Of a stretch of 64,000 nt of DNA, positions 1 through 9,281 are shown in pieces. This DNA comes from Gordonia hydrophobica NBRC 16057 (GTDB lineage: Bacteria; Actinomycetota; Actinomycetes; Mycobacteriales; Mycobacteriaceae), in contig NZ_BCWU01000014.1 in NCBI RefSeq assembly GCF_001592365.1, forward strand, positions 35,182-99,181. Reading direction: 5' to 3'. The position numbers were made by a program, and so were the translations under genes. Numbering within the stretch: the stretch's first letter is position 1; every line of letters starts with the position of its first letter. The notes under the pieces are model-generated. The model saw only the letters and a program-made list of their open reading frames with translations, ran no database searches and was not told the origin of the DNA.

Positions 1-1419
1 GAGGATCTGCCAGCTGAGCTCCACTTCCTCGTCGACCGGAAACAACGACGGCTCGCCGAGCATGACGTCGAGCAGCAGCCGCTCGTACGCCTCGGGCGAG
101 GACACGGTGAACGCGCCGCCGTACGAGAAGTCCATGTTGACGTCGCGGACCTCCATGCCGCTGCCCGGTACTTTGGAGCCGAAGCGCAGGGTGACGCCCT
201 CGTCCGGCTGCACGCGGATGACCAGGGCGTTCTGTCCCAGCTCCTCGGTCATGGTGTCGTCGAACGGCAGGTGCGGAGCGCGTTTGAAGACCAGGGCGAT
301 CTCGGTGACGCGCCGCCCGAGGCGCTTACCGGTGCGCAGATAGAAGGGCACGCCCGCCCAGCGTCGCGTGTCGACCTCCAGGGCGATGGCCGCGAACGTC
401 TCCGTCGTGGAGTCGGGGGAGAAGCCCTCCTCCTCTTTGAGCCCGACCACCGGTTCGGATCCCTGCCACCCGGCCGCGTACTGTCCCCGCGCCGAGTTCT
501 CGGCGATCGGGGTGATGTTCCGCGTCGACGAGAGCACCTTGATCTTCTCGATCTGGAGGTGTCGGGGCGAGAACGAGACCGGTTCCTCCATGGCGACCAG
601 CGCCAGCAGTTGAAGCAGGTGGTTCTGGATCACGTCGCGCGCGGCGCCGATGCCGTCGTAATACCCGGCACGACCGCCGAGCCCGATGTCCTCGGCCATG
701 GTGATCTGCACGTGGTCCACGTAGTGCGCGCTCCACAGCGGATCGAACAACTGGTTGGCGAACCGGAGCGCCAGGATGTTCTGGACCGTCTCCTTGCCGA
801 GATAGTGGTCGATCCGGAAGACCGACTCCTCGGGGAAGACGCTGCCGACGAGGCTGTTCAGCTCCTGCGCGCTCTCAAGATCGTGCCCGAAGGGCTTCTC
901 GATGACGACGCGACGCCAACTGTCGCCGGTCGGATCGGCCATCCCCGTCCGGCGCAGCTGGGCGAGCACCGTGGGGAAGGCCTTCGGCGGAATCGACAGG
1001 TAGTACGCGTGGTTCCCGTCGGTGCCACGCTCGGCGTCGAGGTCGGTCAACGTGCGCTGCAACTGGGCGAACGCGTCATCGTCCTCGAAGGTGCCCGCGA
1101 CGAAGCGGATGCCCTCGCTCAACCGATCCCAGACCTCCTGGCGGAAGCCGGTCCGGCAGCCCGCCTTCACGGCGTCGCGAACCACCTCGGCGAAGTCCTC
1201 GTGCGCCCAGTCGCGCCGGGCGAACCCGATCAACGCGAAGCTGGGCGGCAGGAGTCCGCGATTGGCGAGGTCGTAGATCGCGGGCATCAGCTTCCGGCGA
1301 GCGAGGTCGCCGGTGACGCCGAAGATCACCAGGGCCGACGGTCCGGCGATCCGCGGCATTCGCGTGTCGTGCGGATCGCGAAGCGGATTGGTCCACGTCG
1401 GCTTGTCCGCACGTGCCAT
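1..1419 (-). CDS. zwf: Glucose-6-phosphate 1-dehydrogenase, 3' end outside the window
   Basis: The enzyme oxidises glucose 6-phosphate to 6-phosphogluconolactone with NADP and opens the oxidative pentose phosphate pathway. The reading frame starts at the ATG at 1419 and runs off the left edge after 473 codons, so roughly the last 40 residues expected for the family are missing. Visible motifs are the nucleotide-binding GVTGDLA (residues 34-40), EKPFG (174-178) and the active-site RIDHYLGKE (202-210). It lies 16 bases downstream of tal on the same strand, in the actinobacterial order tkt-tal-zwf, where opcA would be expected next. The assignment is secure; only the C-terminus cannot be judged. 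Confidence 0.96.
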   Translation of the reverse strand, partial: MARADKPTWTNPLRDPHDTRMPRIAGPSALVIFGVTGDLARRKLMPAIYDLANRGLLPPSFALIGFARRDWAHEDFAEVVRDAVKAGCRTGFRQEVWDRLSEGIRFVAGTFEDDDAFAQLQRTLTDLDAERGTDGNHAYYLSIPPKAFPTVLAQLRRTGMADPTGDSWRRVVIEKPFGHDLESAQELNSLVGSVFPEESVFRIDHYLGKETVQNILALRFANQLFDPLWSAHYVDHVQITMAEDIGLGGRAGYYDGIGAARDVIQNHLLQLLALVAMEEPVSFSPRHLQIEKIKVLSSTRNITPIAENSARGQYAAGWQGSEPVVGLKEEEGFSPDSTTETFAAIALEVDTRRWAGVPFYLRTGKRLGRRVTEIALVFKRAPHLPFDDTMTEELGQNALVIRVQPDEGVTLRFGSKVPGSGMEVRDVNMDFSYGGAFTVSSPEAYERLLLDVMLGEPSLFPVDEEVELSWQIL

Positions 1420-1435
1420 GGCTGTCAGTCCGCCG

Positions 1436-2554
1436 CTAGCTCTGCGCCGCGTCGAGCTGCGTCTGTGTGGCGGCCAGCAGATCGCCCCACGCGTCCTCGA
1501 ATTTGCTGACGCCTTCGGTCTCGAGCGTGACGAAGACGTCCGCGAGGTCGACGCCGACGGCGGTGAGCGCGTCGAATACCTCCTGCGATGCGGCCGCCTG
1601 ACCGATGATCGACTCGGTGTTGACCCAGCCGTGGTCGGCGAACGCGTTCAACGTCTTGACCGGAATGGTGTTCACCGTGTTCGGCGCCACCAGCTCGCTG
1701 ACGTACAGCGTGTCCGGGTACTCGGCGTTCTTGGTGCCGGTCGACGCCCAGAGCGCCCGCTGCGGCAGGGCGCCGTGCGCCTGCAGATCCGGGAACCGGG
1801 TCTCGGCCTCGAAGACCTCGCGGTAGGCGGCGTAGGCCAGCCGGGCGTTGGCCAGGCCGGCCTTGCCGCGCAGCTCGAGCGCCTCGGGCGTGCCGATCGC
1901 GGTCAGCCGGTTGTCGACCTCGGAGTCGACGCGGGAGACGAAGAACGAGGCGACCGACTCGATCTTCGCGGCGTCGTGACCGTTGCGCAGGGCCGTGTCG
2001 AGTCCGTCCAGGTATGCGTCCATCACTTCGCGGTACCGCTCGACCGAGAAGATCAGGGTGACGTTCACGCTGATGCCCTCGGCGATGACGCGGGCGATCG
2101 CCGGGATGCCCGCCTTGGTGGCCGGGATCTTGATGAACAGGTTCGGGCGGTCGACCAGATTCCAGAGCTCGATCGCCTGCGCGACCGTCTCGTCGGTCTT
2201 GTTCGCCAAACGCGGGTCCACCTCGATCGACACGCGACCGTCGTGACCGTCGGAGGCGGCGAACACCGGCGCCAGGACGTCGCACGCGTTGCGGACGTCG
2301 TCGGTGGTGATCGCGGTGAGCGCGGCGTCGACGTCGGCGCCCGCCTTGGCGAGCGAGCTGACCTGCTCGGCGTAACTGTCGGACTTGGAGATCGAGTTCT
2401 GGAAGATCGCGGGGTTGGTGGTGACGCCGACGACCGAATGGGTGTCGATCTGCTCCTGCAGTCCGCCCGTGGCGATCAGATCGCGGGAGAGGTCGTCGAG
2501 CCACACCGACACTCCGGCGGCCGATAGGTCTGCGAGATTCTGGTTCTGCGACAT
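1436..2554 (-). CDS. tal: Transaldolase
   Basis: Transaldolase moves a dihydroxyacetone unit between sugar phosphates in the non-oxidative pentose phosphate pathway. The 372-residue protein carries the early TTNP motif (45-48) and the Schiff-base lysine in the IKIPATK motif (K142). I took the ATG at 2554 because family members begin shortly before the conserved [10 protein letters not shown] segment; the open frame extends far upstream but only as antisense-like translation through tkt. It sits 26 bases after tkt and 16 bases before zwf, so the three genes are probably one transcript. The length matches the actinobacterial transaldolase type (about 370 residues). Confidence 0.97.
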   Translation of the reverse strand: MSQNQNLADLSAAGVSVWLDDLSRDLIATGGLQEQIDTHSVVGVTTNPAIFQNSISKSDSYAEQVSSLAKAGADVDAALTAITTDDVRNACDVLAPVFAASDGHDGRVSIEVDPRLANKTDETVAQAIELWNLVDRPNLFIKIPATKAGIPAIARVIAEGISVNVTLIFSVERYREVMDAYLDGLDTALRNGHDAAKIESVASFFVSRVDSEVDNRLTAIGTPEALELRGKAGLANARLAYAAYREVFEAETRFPDLQAHGALPQRALWASTGTKNAEYPDTLYVSELVAPNTVNTIPVKTLNAFADHGWVNTESIIGQAAASQEVFDALTAVGVDLADVFVTLETEGVSKFEDAWGDLLAATQTQLDAAQS

Positions 2555-2580
2555 GAATGTTTCTCCTATCGGAATCGAGG

Positions 2581-4665
2581 TCAGCGACGCAGGGCGCGGT
2601 GGGCGGCTGCGGCGACGGCGGCGGCGGTGATGCCGAACTCCTCGTAGAGCTTCTGGTACGGGGCCGACGCTCCGAAGTGCTCGAGGGAGACGATCTCGCC
2701 GCCCGCGACCACGGCGTGCCACGGCATGGCGATGCCCGCTTCGACGGCCACGCGCGGAACTCCGGTCGGGAGCACCGATTCGCGGTAGTCGTCGTCCTGC
2801 TCGGCGAACCATTCGAGCGACGGCATCGACACCACCCGGGCGGCGACGCCCTCGGCGGCCAGCGACGCCGCGGCCTCGACGGCCAAGCTGACCTCCGAGC
2901 CGGTGCCGATGAGGACGACGTCGGCGGCGCCGCTGTCGTTCGTGCCGTCGGACAGCACGTAGCCGCCGCGGGCGACGCCCTCGTACGAGGTGCCCTCGAG
3001 GACGGGGACGTTCTGGCGGGTCAGGGCCAGCCCTACCGGACGGTTGCGACGCGTCAGCAGGTGCCGCCAGGCGTGGGCGGTCTCGTTGGCGTCGGCAGGC
3101 CGGACGACGTCGAGGTTCGGGATGGCGCGCAGTGCGGCCAAGTGCTCCACCGGCTGGTGGGTGGGGCCGTCTTCGCCGAGGCCGATCGAGTCGTGCGTCC
3201 ACACGTAGATCGGGTCGATCTCCATCAGGGCCGCCAGGCGAACCGCGGGGCGCATGTAGTCGGCGAACTGAAGGAACGTGCCGCCGTAGGCGCGGGTCGG
3301 GCCGTGCAGCACGATGCCCGAGAGGATCGAGCCCATCGCGTGTTCGCGGATGCCGAAGTGCAGGGTGCGGCCGTACGGGTCGGCGTTCCAGGTTCCGGTG
3401 CTGATGGACGCGGGACCGAAGGACTGTGCACCGTCCATCGTGGTGTTGTTGGAGCCCGCGAGGTCGGCCGAGCCGCCCCACAGTTCGGGGAGCACCGGTG
3501 CCAGCGCGGAGAGCACCTTGCCGGACGCGGACCGGGTGGCGACCGCCTTGTCGCCCGCCTCCCAGGACGGCAGCGCGTCGGTCCATCCCTCGGGCAGCGC
3601 CTGGGCGGCGAGCCGGTCGAAGAGCTCCTTGCGCTGCGGGTTGCCGGCGGCCCACGCGTCGAACGACTGCTGCCATGCGGTGCGGTCGGCGGCGGCGCGC
3701 TCGGCCAGCGAACGGGTGTGCGCAATGACGTCGTCGGCGACGTCGAAGTTCTTGGCCGGATCGAAGCCGAGGAGCTCCTTGGTGGCGGCGACCTCGTCGG
3801 CGCCGAGCGCCGAACCGTGGGAGGCGCCGGTGTTCATCTTGGTGGGTGCGGGCCACGCGATGATGGTGCGCAGGCAGATGATCGACGGCTTGTCGGTGAC
3901 CGCCTTCGCGGCCTCCACGGCCGCCTCGATCGCGACGATGTCTTCGCCGCCCTCGACGACCTGCACATGCCAGCCGTAGGCCTCGTAGCGCTTGGCGGTG
4001 TCCTCGGTGAGGGCGATCTGGGTGTCGTCCTCGATGGAGATGTGGTTCTGGTCGTAGAAGACGATCAGGTTGCCGAGCTCCTGGGTGCCCGCGAGCGAGC
4101 TGGCCTCGGAGGTGACGCCCTCCTCGATGTCGCCGTCGGAGGCGATCACGTACACGTGGTGGTCGAAGGGGCTCTCGCCGGCGGCGGCGTCCGGATCGAA
4201 CAGTCCGCGCTCGCGACGAGCCGCCATCGCCATGCCGACTGCTGAGGCCAGGCCCTGGCCGAGCGGACCCGTGGTGATCTCGACGCCCTTGGTGTGGCGG
4301 AACTCGGGGTGGCCGGGGGTCAGCGATCCCCAGGTGCGGAGCGCTTCCAGGTCGCCGAGCTCCAGACCGAACCCGCCGAGGTACAGCTGGATGTACTGGG
4401 TGAGGCTCGAGTGTCCGCACGAGAGGACGAAGCGGTCTCGGCCGACCCACTGCGGATCGGTGGGGTCGTGTCGCATGACGCGCTGGTACAGCGTGTACGC
4501 GAGCGGCGCGAGGCTCATCGCGGTGCCGGGATGGCCGCTGCCACAGTGCTGAACCGCGTCGGCAGCCAGAATCCGGGCCGTGTCCACGGCCTTGGTGTCC
4601 AGATCGGTCCAGTCGGTGGGGTGAACCTGCTGGGTGAGCGCGCGGATCTCGTCGGTTATGGCCAC
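2581..4665 (-). CDS. tkt: Transketolase
   Basis: This thiamine-diphosphate enzyme transfers two-carbon ketol units in the non-oxidative pentose phosphate pathway. The 694-residue protein is full length. Visible motifs are GSGHPG (42-47), TGPLGQG (122-128) and the cofactor-binding SDGDIEEG (166-173). It is the first gene of a tkt-tal-zwf operon on the minus strand. An AGGAG sequence lies 12 bases upstream of the ATG at 4665, rather far but the best available ribosome site. The divergent neighbour is ctaB, and the 255 bases between them (4666-4920) must hold both promoters. Confidence 0.98.
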   Translation of the reverse strand: MAITDEIRALTQQVHPTDWTDLDTKAVDTARILAADAVQHCGSGHPGTAMSLAPLAYTLYQRVMRHDPTDPQWVGRDRFVLSCGHSSLTQYIQLYLGGFGLELGDLEALRTWGSLTPGHPEFRHTKGVEITTGPLGQGLASAVGMAMAARRERGLFDPDAAAGESPFDHHVYVIASDGDIEEGVTSEASSLAGTQELGNLIVFYDQNHISIEDDTQIALTEDTAKRYEAYGWHVQVVEGGEDIVAIEAAVEAAKAVTDKPSIICLRTIIAWPAPTKMNTGASHGSALGADEVAATKELLGFDPAKNFDVADDVIAHTRSLAERAAADRTAWQQSFDAWAAGNPQRKELFDRLAAQALPEGWTDALPSWEAGDKAVATRSASGKVLSALAPVLPELWGGSADLAGSNNTTMDGAQSFGPASISTGTWNADPYGRTLHFGIREHAMGSILSGIVLHGPTRAYGGTFLQFADYMRPAVRLAALMEIDPIYVWTHDSIGLGEDGPTHQPVEHLAALRAIPNLDVVRPADANETAHAWRHLLTRRNRPVGLALTRQNVPVLEGTSYEGVARGGYVLSDGTNDSGAADVVLIGTGSEVSLAVEAAASLAAEGVAARVVSMPSLEWFAEQDDDYRESVLPTGVPRVAVEAGIAMPWHAVVAGGEIVSLEHFGASAPYQKLYEEFGITAAAVAAAAHRALRR

Positions 4666-4849
4666 GGTGGTGGGGTCTCCTGATGCCTTGTTCTGGTGCT
4701 CGTACGCATTAGCGAGTCCAGCCTAGCGGTCTGTGTCGGTCAGTGTGCGACCGGAGCGGCTTCGAGAAGAATGTGAGCGGGGCGACGTCGAGCGTGCTCG
4801 GAGAGGTGATCTGGCGAGCACCGATTCTGTTCTCGGTGACCCGGCGGTC

Positions 4850-4915
4850 TACCATCGTGTGTAGTAGGCCGTCGTTCTGCTTTCGGCGGCGAGTTCCCCG
4901 GCCTTATGTGAGGAG
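4850..4915 (+). promoter_or_regulatory. Candidate ctaB promoter and ribosome binding site
   Basis: In the 255-base gap between tkt and ctaB, TACCAT at 4850-4855 fits the actinobacterial -10 pattern TANNNT and would start a leader of about 60 bases. AGGAG at 4911-4915 lies 5 bases before the GTG start of ctaB and supports that start. No convincing -35 box was seen, and nothing else in the gap looks like a gene or repeat. Confidence 0.35.
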
Positions 4916-4920
4916 CATCT

Positions 4921-5907
4921 GTGAGTATTGAGGAAAGCGCGGCTACCGACGCCTCCTCGACCCCGATGTCCACCGATGATTCGGTCGGATCCGCCGGTAG
5001 GGGCGCACGGGTGTGGAACACGCTGCTCGCCTATATCGCGCTGACGAAGCCTCGTGTCATCGAACTGCTGCTGGTCTCGACCATTCCGGTCATGCTGCAG
5101 GCCGATCGCGGCCACGTGGACATCGCGCTCATCGTCGTCACGGTGATCGGTGGCTGGATGGGTGCGGCGAGCGCCAACAGCCTGAACATGGTCGCCGACG
5201 CCGACATCGATCAGAAGATGAAGCGCACGCAGAAGCGACCGCTGGCACGCCATGCGGTCCCGGTGCGCAACGCACTCGTCTTCGGCATCGTGCTCGCCTT
5301 CGCCTCGTTCGCCGTCCTGTACTTCGGCACCGGCAACAAGTGGCTCCCGCCGATCCTGGTCTGGGTCACCATCGGCTTCTACGCGGGCGTCTACACCCTG
5401 ATCCTGAAGCGTCGCACCTGGCAGAACGTGATCTGGGGCGGCGCCGCGGGCTGCACCCCGGCGCTGGTCGGCTGGGCCGCCGTCACCGGCAGCCTGAGCT
5501 GGGAGCCGTTCGTGCTCTTCCTCGTCGTCTTCTTCTGGACGCCGCCGCACACCTGGGCCCTGGCGATGCGGTATCGCGAGGACTACCGCGCCGCGGGTGT
5601 GCCGATGTTCCCCGTCATCGCGGGCGACGAGCGGGTGACGACGCACATGCTGGTCTACACCTGGCTGACGGTACTGACGTCGTTCGCGCTGATCCCGGTC
5701 ACGAGTTGGATCTACCTCGCCGTCTCGATCGGCGCGGGCGCCTGGTTCATCTACATGGTGACCAAGCTGTTCCTCGAGACCCGGCGCGGCGTCGAGGTGA
5801 AGCCGCTCAAGATCTTCCTGACCTCGAACGAATACCTTGCGCTGCTGTTCTGCGGACTCGCCGTGGACGCCGTGATCAACATGCCGACCATCGCGAGCCT
5901 GTTCTAG
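4921..5907 (+). CDS. ctaB: Protoheme IX farnesyltransferase (heme O synthase)
   Basis: CtaB attaches a farnesyl group to heme b to make heme O, the precursor of heme A for cytochrome aa3 oxidase. The 328-residue protein is a polytopic UbiA-type prenyltransferase. It shows the metal-diphosphate motif N-x3-D-x3-D at N89, D93 and D97 and several hydrophobic segments from residue 35 to the end. The first 30 residues are polar and variable, typical of actinobacterial homologues. The GTG start at 4921 is set by an AGGAG 5 bases upstream. The next enzyme of the pathway, CtaA, is encoded 4 kb away on the other strand. Confidence 0.96.
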   Translation: MSIEESAATDASSTPMSTDDSVGSAGRGARVWNTLLAYIALTKPRVIELLLVSTIPVMLQADRGHVDIALIVVTVIGGWMGAASANSLNMVADADIDQKMKRTQKRPLARHAVPVRNALVFGIVLAFASFAVLYFGTGNKWLPPILVWVTIGFYAGVYTLILKRRTWQNVIWGGAAGCTPALVGWAAVTGSLSWEPFVLFLVVFFWTPPHTWALAMRYREDYRAAGVPMFPVIAGDERVTTHMLVYTWLTVLTSFALIPVTSWIYLAVSIGAGAWFIYMVTKLFLETRRGVEVKPLKIFLTSNEYLALLFCGLAVDAVINMPTIASLF

Positions 5908-5959
5908 CGGCCGAGACCGCCCGTGGCTCGCGCCGCACTGTGAGGACGACTGCACGCCC

Positions 5960-7174
5960 GTGAAGCAGCCCGGTTACACCACCATCCGGACCGTCGTGGC
6001 GGCTGTCGTCGCCACCGTCGGCGTCGTGGTCGCGGTCATCGTCGACCACGCGGCGGTGTCGGCGCTGATCGCCGCGGCGACGGCGGTTGTCGCGATCGTG
6101 CTGATCCATCGGATCCGGACCGAGGCGGTCGCAGCCGCAGTCCGGGGCGCCCTAATCGTGACGGTGTCCATCCTGGTGGTGGGGATTCCGGCCGTCGTCC
6201 TCCTCGCCCCGTCCGGCGCCGAATCGGTCGCGGACGGTGCGCGCGTCGAGGTGGCCGACTCCACCGATCTGTCCGCCGCTCTCGAGCGCAGTCTGGACCG
6301 CGCGCAGGAGATCGCGCCCAACGGCGCCGAGTCGATTCTGCGGATCACGATCGACGGGGACAGCGAGTCACTGTACGTCCTGAACCAGCAGAACGGCCAG
6401 ATGGTCTACTCGCACCGGTCCGGCGACAGCGGCTGGTACGAGCCCAGGACCATGTCGACGTCGCAGCGAACCGTGTTCAGCCGCGCCGACGTCCGCGGGC
6501 TGAATCTCAACGCCACCGCGGACCGCGTGGTGCAGACCTGGCGGACGATGGCTCTCGACGACGCGAGCGGGCAGCCGGAAGTCGAGGTGGCGCCGCGCTC
6601 GGGCGACGAGAAGCTGGTCGCGACGTTCTCGGGAGGCGCCTTCCCGATCGAGGCCGACGCGTCCGGCAACCTGGCCGACACCGTCGACGCCGCGTCGATC
6701 GACGGTTTCCTCGACGTCGCACGCCGAGTGATGACCGATGCCGGGTTGGACCCGAAGGCCAAAATGCTCCGCGAGGTCGCGTACAAGTCGTTGGACGACG
6801 GGGCCTCGTGGCACGGACGGGCGCGCCCCGGTTTCGACCTCTCGTTCGACGGCGGCCCGATCATGTCGATCGCCGTCGAGGTCGGGCAGTTTCCGGAGAT
6901 CCGGAAGTCGACCACGGACCGCGAACCCGACGGATTCTCCTTGTCGGGTCTGACGGGCGCGACGATGGTGTCCGTGCGCGACGACCTCGCGCGGCGCGGA
7001 TCCGTCCGCCACTACGACCGCGACGTGATCGGCGCCGCGATCGGCGTGGCGTCCGACGACAGCGGCCCCGGCCGAGTCCCGGTCACCATCCAGATGGTCC
7101 TCGGCCCGAGCTCGGTCGAAGTCGCGGGCGTGTACTCGACGCGCGGCCGCTTCCTGCGCGACGGCGTCCGGTAG
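5960..7174 (+). CDS. Membrane-anchored protein of unknown function
   Basis: I do not recognise this 404-residue protein. It begins with three hydrophobic segments (about 9-29, 31-50 and 62-82) followed by a soluble region of some 320 residues, probably extracytoplasmic, rich in short beta-like stretches and with no cysteine pair or catalytic motif I can name. The start is a GTG at 5960, 52 bases after ctaB and on the same strand, so co-transcription is possible. Its end is 5 bases from the convergent end of the next gene. Base composition matches the neighbours and gives no sign of recent transfer. Confidence 0.7.
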   Translation: MKQPGYTTIRTVVAAVVATVGVVVAVIVDHAAVSALIAAATAVVAIVLIHRIRTEAVAAAVRGALIVTVSILVVGIPAVVLLAPSGAESVADGARVEVADSTDLSAALERSLDRAQEIAPNGAESILRITIDGDSESLYVLNQQNGQMVYSHRSGDSGWYEPRTMSTSQRTVFSRADVRGLNLNATADRVVQTWRTMALDDASGQPEVEVAPRSGDEKLVATFSGGAFPIEADASGNLADTVDAASIDGFLDVARRVMTDAGLDPKAKMLREVAYKSLDDGASWHGRARPGFDLSFDGGPIMSIAVEVGQFPEIRKSTTDREPDGFSLSGLTGATMVSVRDDLARRGSVRHYDRDVIGAAIGVASDDSGPGRVPVTIQMVLGPSSVEVAGVYSTRGRFLRDGVR

Positions 7175-7179
7175 GGTCT

Positions 7180-7866
7180 CTAGGCTTCGATCGCGCGCCG
7201 CAGCGTGGTCTCCAGTCGCTCGCGCGCCCGCTCGGGTCGGCGCACGACCCCGCGTTCGGCGAGCCGGTCGACGGTTCCGAGGACCTGTTGAAGGTAGGTG
7301 GCGCGCTCCGCGCTCTCGGCCGCGTCGGCGTGGTTGAGCAGTTTCAGCGCCCGCCTGCAGTCCCGGGCGTCGGCGGAGTCCAGGGCGTCGGTGCCCGTCG
7401 AGCGCGCGAACCGGTCCGCCCGCGCCCAGGCACTGCGCAGCTCAGTGACCGCCTCGAGGTAGCGCTCGGCGTGCGTCGTGCCCGGGAAGGTGTCCGTGCG
7501 CAGTTCACTCGCGGCCTCCATGCTGTCGTGGAAGGCGATGACCTCCGGGGCGGAGAGATCCCACAGCGCGGGATACTGCAGCAGCATGCGGGGATCCAAC
7601 TCGAATGCACCGTAGGCGCCGAGCACCTGGTTGTGATGGTCGATCGCCCGCTGCCAGCGCTCGGTGATCGAGCGTGTCGGCGTCGGTGCCGGTGCCGGTG
7701 CAGCGACCGGGTCGGGTCGCGGTCGGGCCGGCGCAGCGACGACGAGCAACCCGCCGCCGAGGACCAGGGCGAGCGCGATCAGCAGTCCGACGGGACCGAA
7801 CGGCCGCATCACGACCAGCAGAATGACGCCGACGATCGCGACGACGCCGCCCGTGCCTCTCGTCAT
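7180..7866 (-). CDS. Small membrane protein with cytoplasmic helical domain, unknown function
   Basis: The 228-residue protein starts with two membrane segments (about 8-20 and 24-44), then a proline-alanine-rich linker (about 45-62) and a helical domain. I do not recognise the family. The ATG at 7866 was chosen because it overlaps the stop of the upstream quinone oxidoreductase gene by four bases (ATGA), which implies translational coupling; a longer open frame exists but would run through that gene. The pairing with qor is the only contextual clue to its role. Confidence 0.7.
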   Translation of the reverse strand: MTRGTGGVVAIVGVILLVVMRPFGPVGLLIALALVLGGGLLVVAAPARPRPDPVAAPAPAPTPTRSITERWQRAIDHHNQVLGAYGAFELDPRMLLQYPALWDLSAPEVIAFHDSMEAASELRTDTFPGTTHAERYLEAVTELRSAWARADRFARSTGTDALDSADARDCRRALKLLNHADAAESAERATYLQQVLGTVDRLAERGVVRRPERARERLETTLRRAIEA

Positions 7867-8837
7867 CGCGCCACGACCTCCAACGCGGTGGAACCGGTGG
7901 TGGCGCGCGCTTCGAGGGCACGGTGCGCGTCGGCGGCGTGCGCGAGGCCGAACACCTGCCCGACCTGGACGGTGAGCGTTCCGTCGGCGATCGCGTCGAA
8001 GAACTCTCGGGCCCGCCACGCGAACTCCGCGGGGTCGGCGGTGAAGTGCGCGAGCGTCGGCCGGGTGACGGTCAGAGACCCCGCGGTGCTCAGACGTTGC
8101 AGGTCGAAGGGCGGAACGGGCCCGCTCGCACCGCCGAACAGCACCACCGTGCCGCGGATCGCGGTCGCCGCCAGCGACTGCTCGAACGTGGCCGCGCCCA
8201 CACCGTCGTACACCACCGATGCGCCCCGGCCGTCGGTCAGCGCACGGACTCGGTCGGCGATGTCGTCCCCGTAGCGGAGCACGTCGCTCGCTCCGGCGGC
8301 CCGCGACAGCGCCTCCTTCTCGTCAGACGACACCGTGGTCACCACGCGGATGCCACGGGCGACGGCCCATTCGGTCAGGATCAGTCCCACGCCGCCTGCG
8401 CCCGCATGAAGCAGAACGGTGTCGCCCGGGGCCGGGTGCGCGCTTCCATCGAGCAGGTAGTGGGCGGTGAGTCCGCGGAGCAGGGACGACCCCGCGACGG
8501 CGTCGGTCACGGCGTCCGGAACACGCACGACGTGAGCGGCGCGGACGGTGGTGTACTCGGCATAGCTCTGGTCGCCGTTGCACCAGGCGACCCGATCGCC
8601 GACGGCGAGATCCGTCACGTCGGCGCCCAGTGCCACGATCTCGCCCGCGCCTTCGCTGCCCGGGATGTACGGCGGTGTCGACGGATAGCGGCCCTCTCGC
8701 AGATAGGTGTCGATGAAGTTGACGCCTGCGGTGTGGACGGCGATCAGGACTTCGTCCGACTCCGGTTGGGGGACGGGAACATCGACGAGGGTCAGAACTT
8801 CGGCTCCGCCGTGAGCGGACACTTGGATCGCACGCAT
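7863..8837 (-). CDS. qor: NADPH:quinone oxidoreductase, zinc-free MDR family
   Basis: The 324-residue protein belongs to the medium-chain dehydrogenase/reductase family that reduces quinones with NADPH. Its dinucleotide-binding motif is HAGAGGVG (144-151). The N-terminal GroES-like domain contains AGVNFIDTYLREGRY, typical of quinone reductases, and lacks the catalytic zinc ligands of alcohol dehydrogenases. It is divergent from the small gene at 8873 with only 35 bases between the starts, and it overlaps the downstream membrane protein gene by four bases. In M. tuberculosis a homologue (Rv1454c) occupies the same position near ctaB and ctaA. Confidence 0.9.
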   Translation of the reverse strand: MRAIQVSAHGGAEVLTLVDVPVPQPESDEVLIAVHTAGVNFIDTYLREGRYPSTPPYIPGSEGAGEIVALGADVTDLAVGDRVAWCNGDQSYAEYTTVRAAHVVRVPDAVTDAVAGSSLLRGLTAHYLLDGSAHPAPGDTVLLHAGAGGVGLILTEWAVARGIRVVTTVSSDEKEALSRAAGASDVLRYGDDIADRVRALTDGRGASVVYDGVGAATFEQSLAATAIRGTVVLFGGASGPVPPFDLQRLSTAGSLTVTRPTLAHFTADPAEFAWRAREFFDAIADGTLTVQVGQVFGLAHAADAHRALEARATTGSTALEVVAR

Positions 8838-8872
8838 GGGTCCATTTTGGCACGCCGGTATACTCGCCAGTC

Positions 8873-9244
8873 ATGAGCGAAGACACTGCCGTTTCCACCG
8901 CGACAGCTTCCGCTGTCGCCGCCCCCTCCGACGTCGTCTCCGCCGTCCGGCGCTTCGTCGCCGACGAAGGCGGATCCGCCAAGGTCGTCATTGCGCCCAT
9001 CGGCGCCGCAGGCGTCCGACTCACCCTCGTGGGAGACAACGGGATCCTCGGCGACCGGGTCGTCGACAGTGTGGCCGTGGCCCAGGCGGTCGTCGATTCC
9101 GTCGACGGGCTCGAGGTCGCCGAATGGGACCGGGAACTGACCTCGACGGCGAACGTCCGTCCGTCGCATTGGCGCACGATGGCCGGGTGGGTCGCCCATC
9201 AGAAGCGATTCCCGAAGGCGCGGAACAGCTCGATCGTCGACTGA
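8873..9244 (+). CDS. Conserved actinobacterial protein, Rv1455-like, unknown function
   Basis: This 123-residue soluble protein has an alanine-rich start, a compact alpha/beta region (about 18-88) and a conserved-looking C-terminus with WRTMAGWV and basic residues. By position between qor and ctaA it corresponds to Rv1455 of M. tuberculosis, a conserved protein without known role. The ATG at 8873 follows the divergent qor promoter closely. Its stop is followed by a hairpin that also terminates the convergent ctaA transcript. Confidence 0.75.
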   Translation: MSEDTAVSTATASAVAAPSDVVSAVRRFVADEGGSAKVVIAPIGAAGVRLTLVGDNGILGDRVVDSVAVAQAVVDSVDGLEVAEWDRELTSTANVRPSHWRTMAGWVAHQKRFPKARNSSIVD

Positions 9245-9254
9245 CGGCTCGTCG

Positions 9255-9281
9255 CCCGGTGGGCCGAGCAGGCCTACCGGG
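9255..9281. terminator. Bidirectional hairpin between the Rv1455-like gene and ctaA
   Basis: The arms CCCGGTGGGCC (9255-9265) and GGCCTACCGGG (9271-9281) pair over 11 positions, with one G-T, around a 5-base loop. The hairpin lies between two convergent genes and overlaps the last codons of ctaA. There is no clear T-run, which is usual in these GC-rich genomes. Confidence 0.55.

Noticed and set aside
2557..4245. A 562-codon plus-strand frame opposite tkt
   Set aside because: It is an antisense shadow produced by GC-rich codon usage; composition is low-complexity and no domain is visible.
1436..4450. A 1004-codon minus-strand frame that joins tal with a long upstream extension through tkt
   Set aside because: The upstream 630 codons are an alternate-frame reading of tkt rich in R, P and G; only the tal portion has family motifs.
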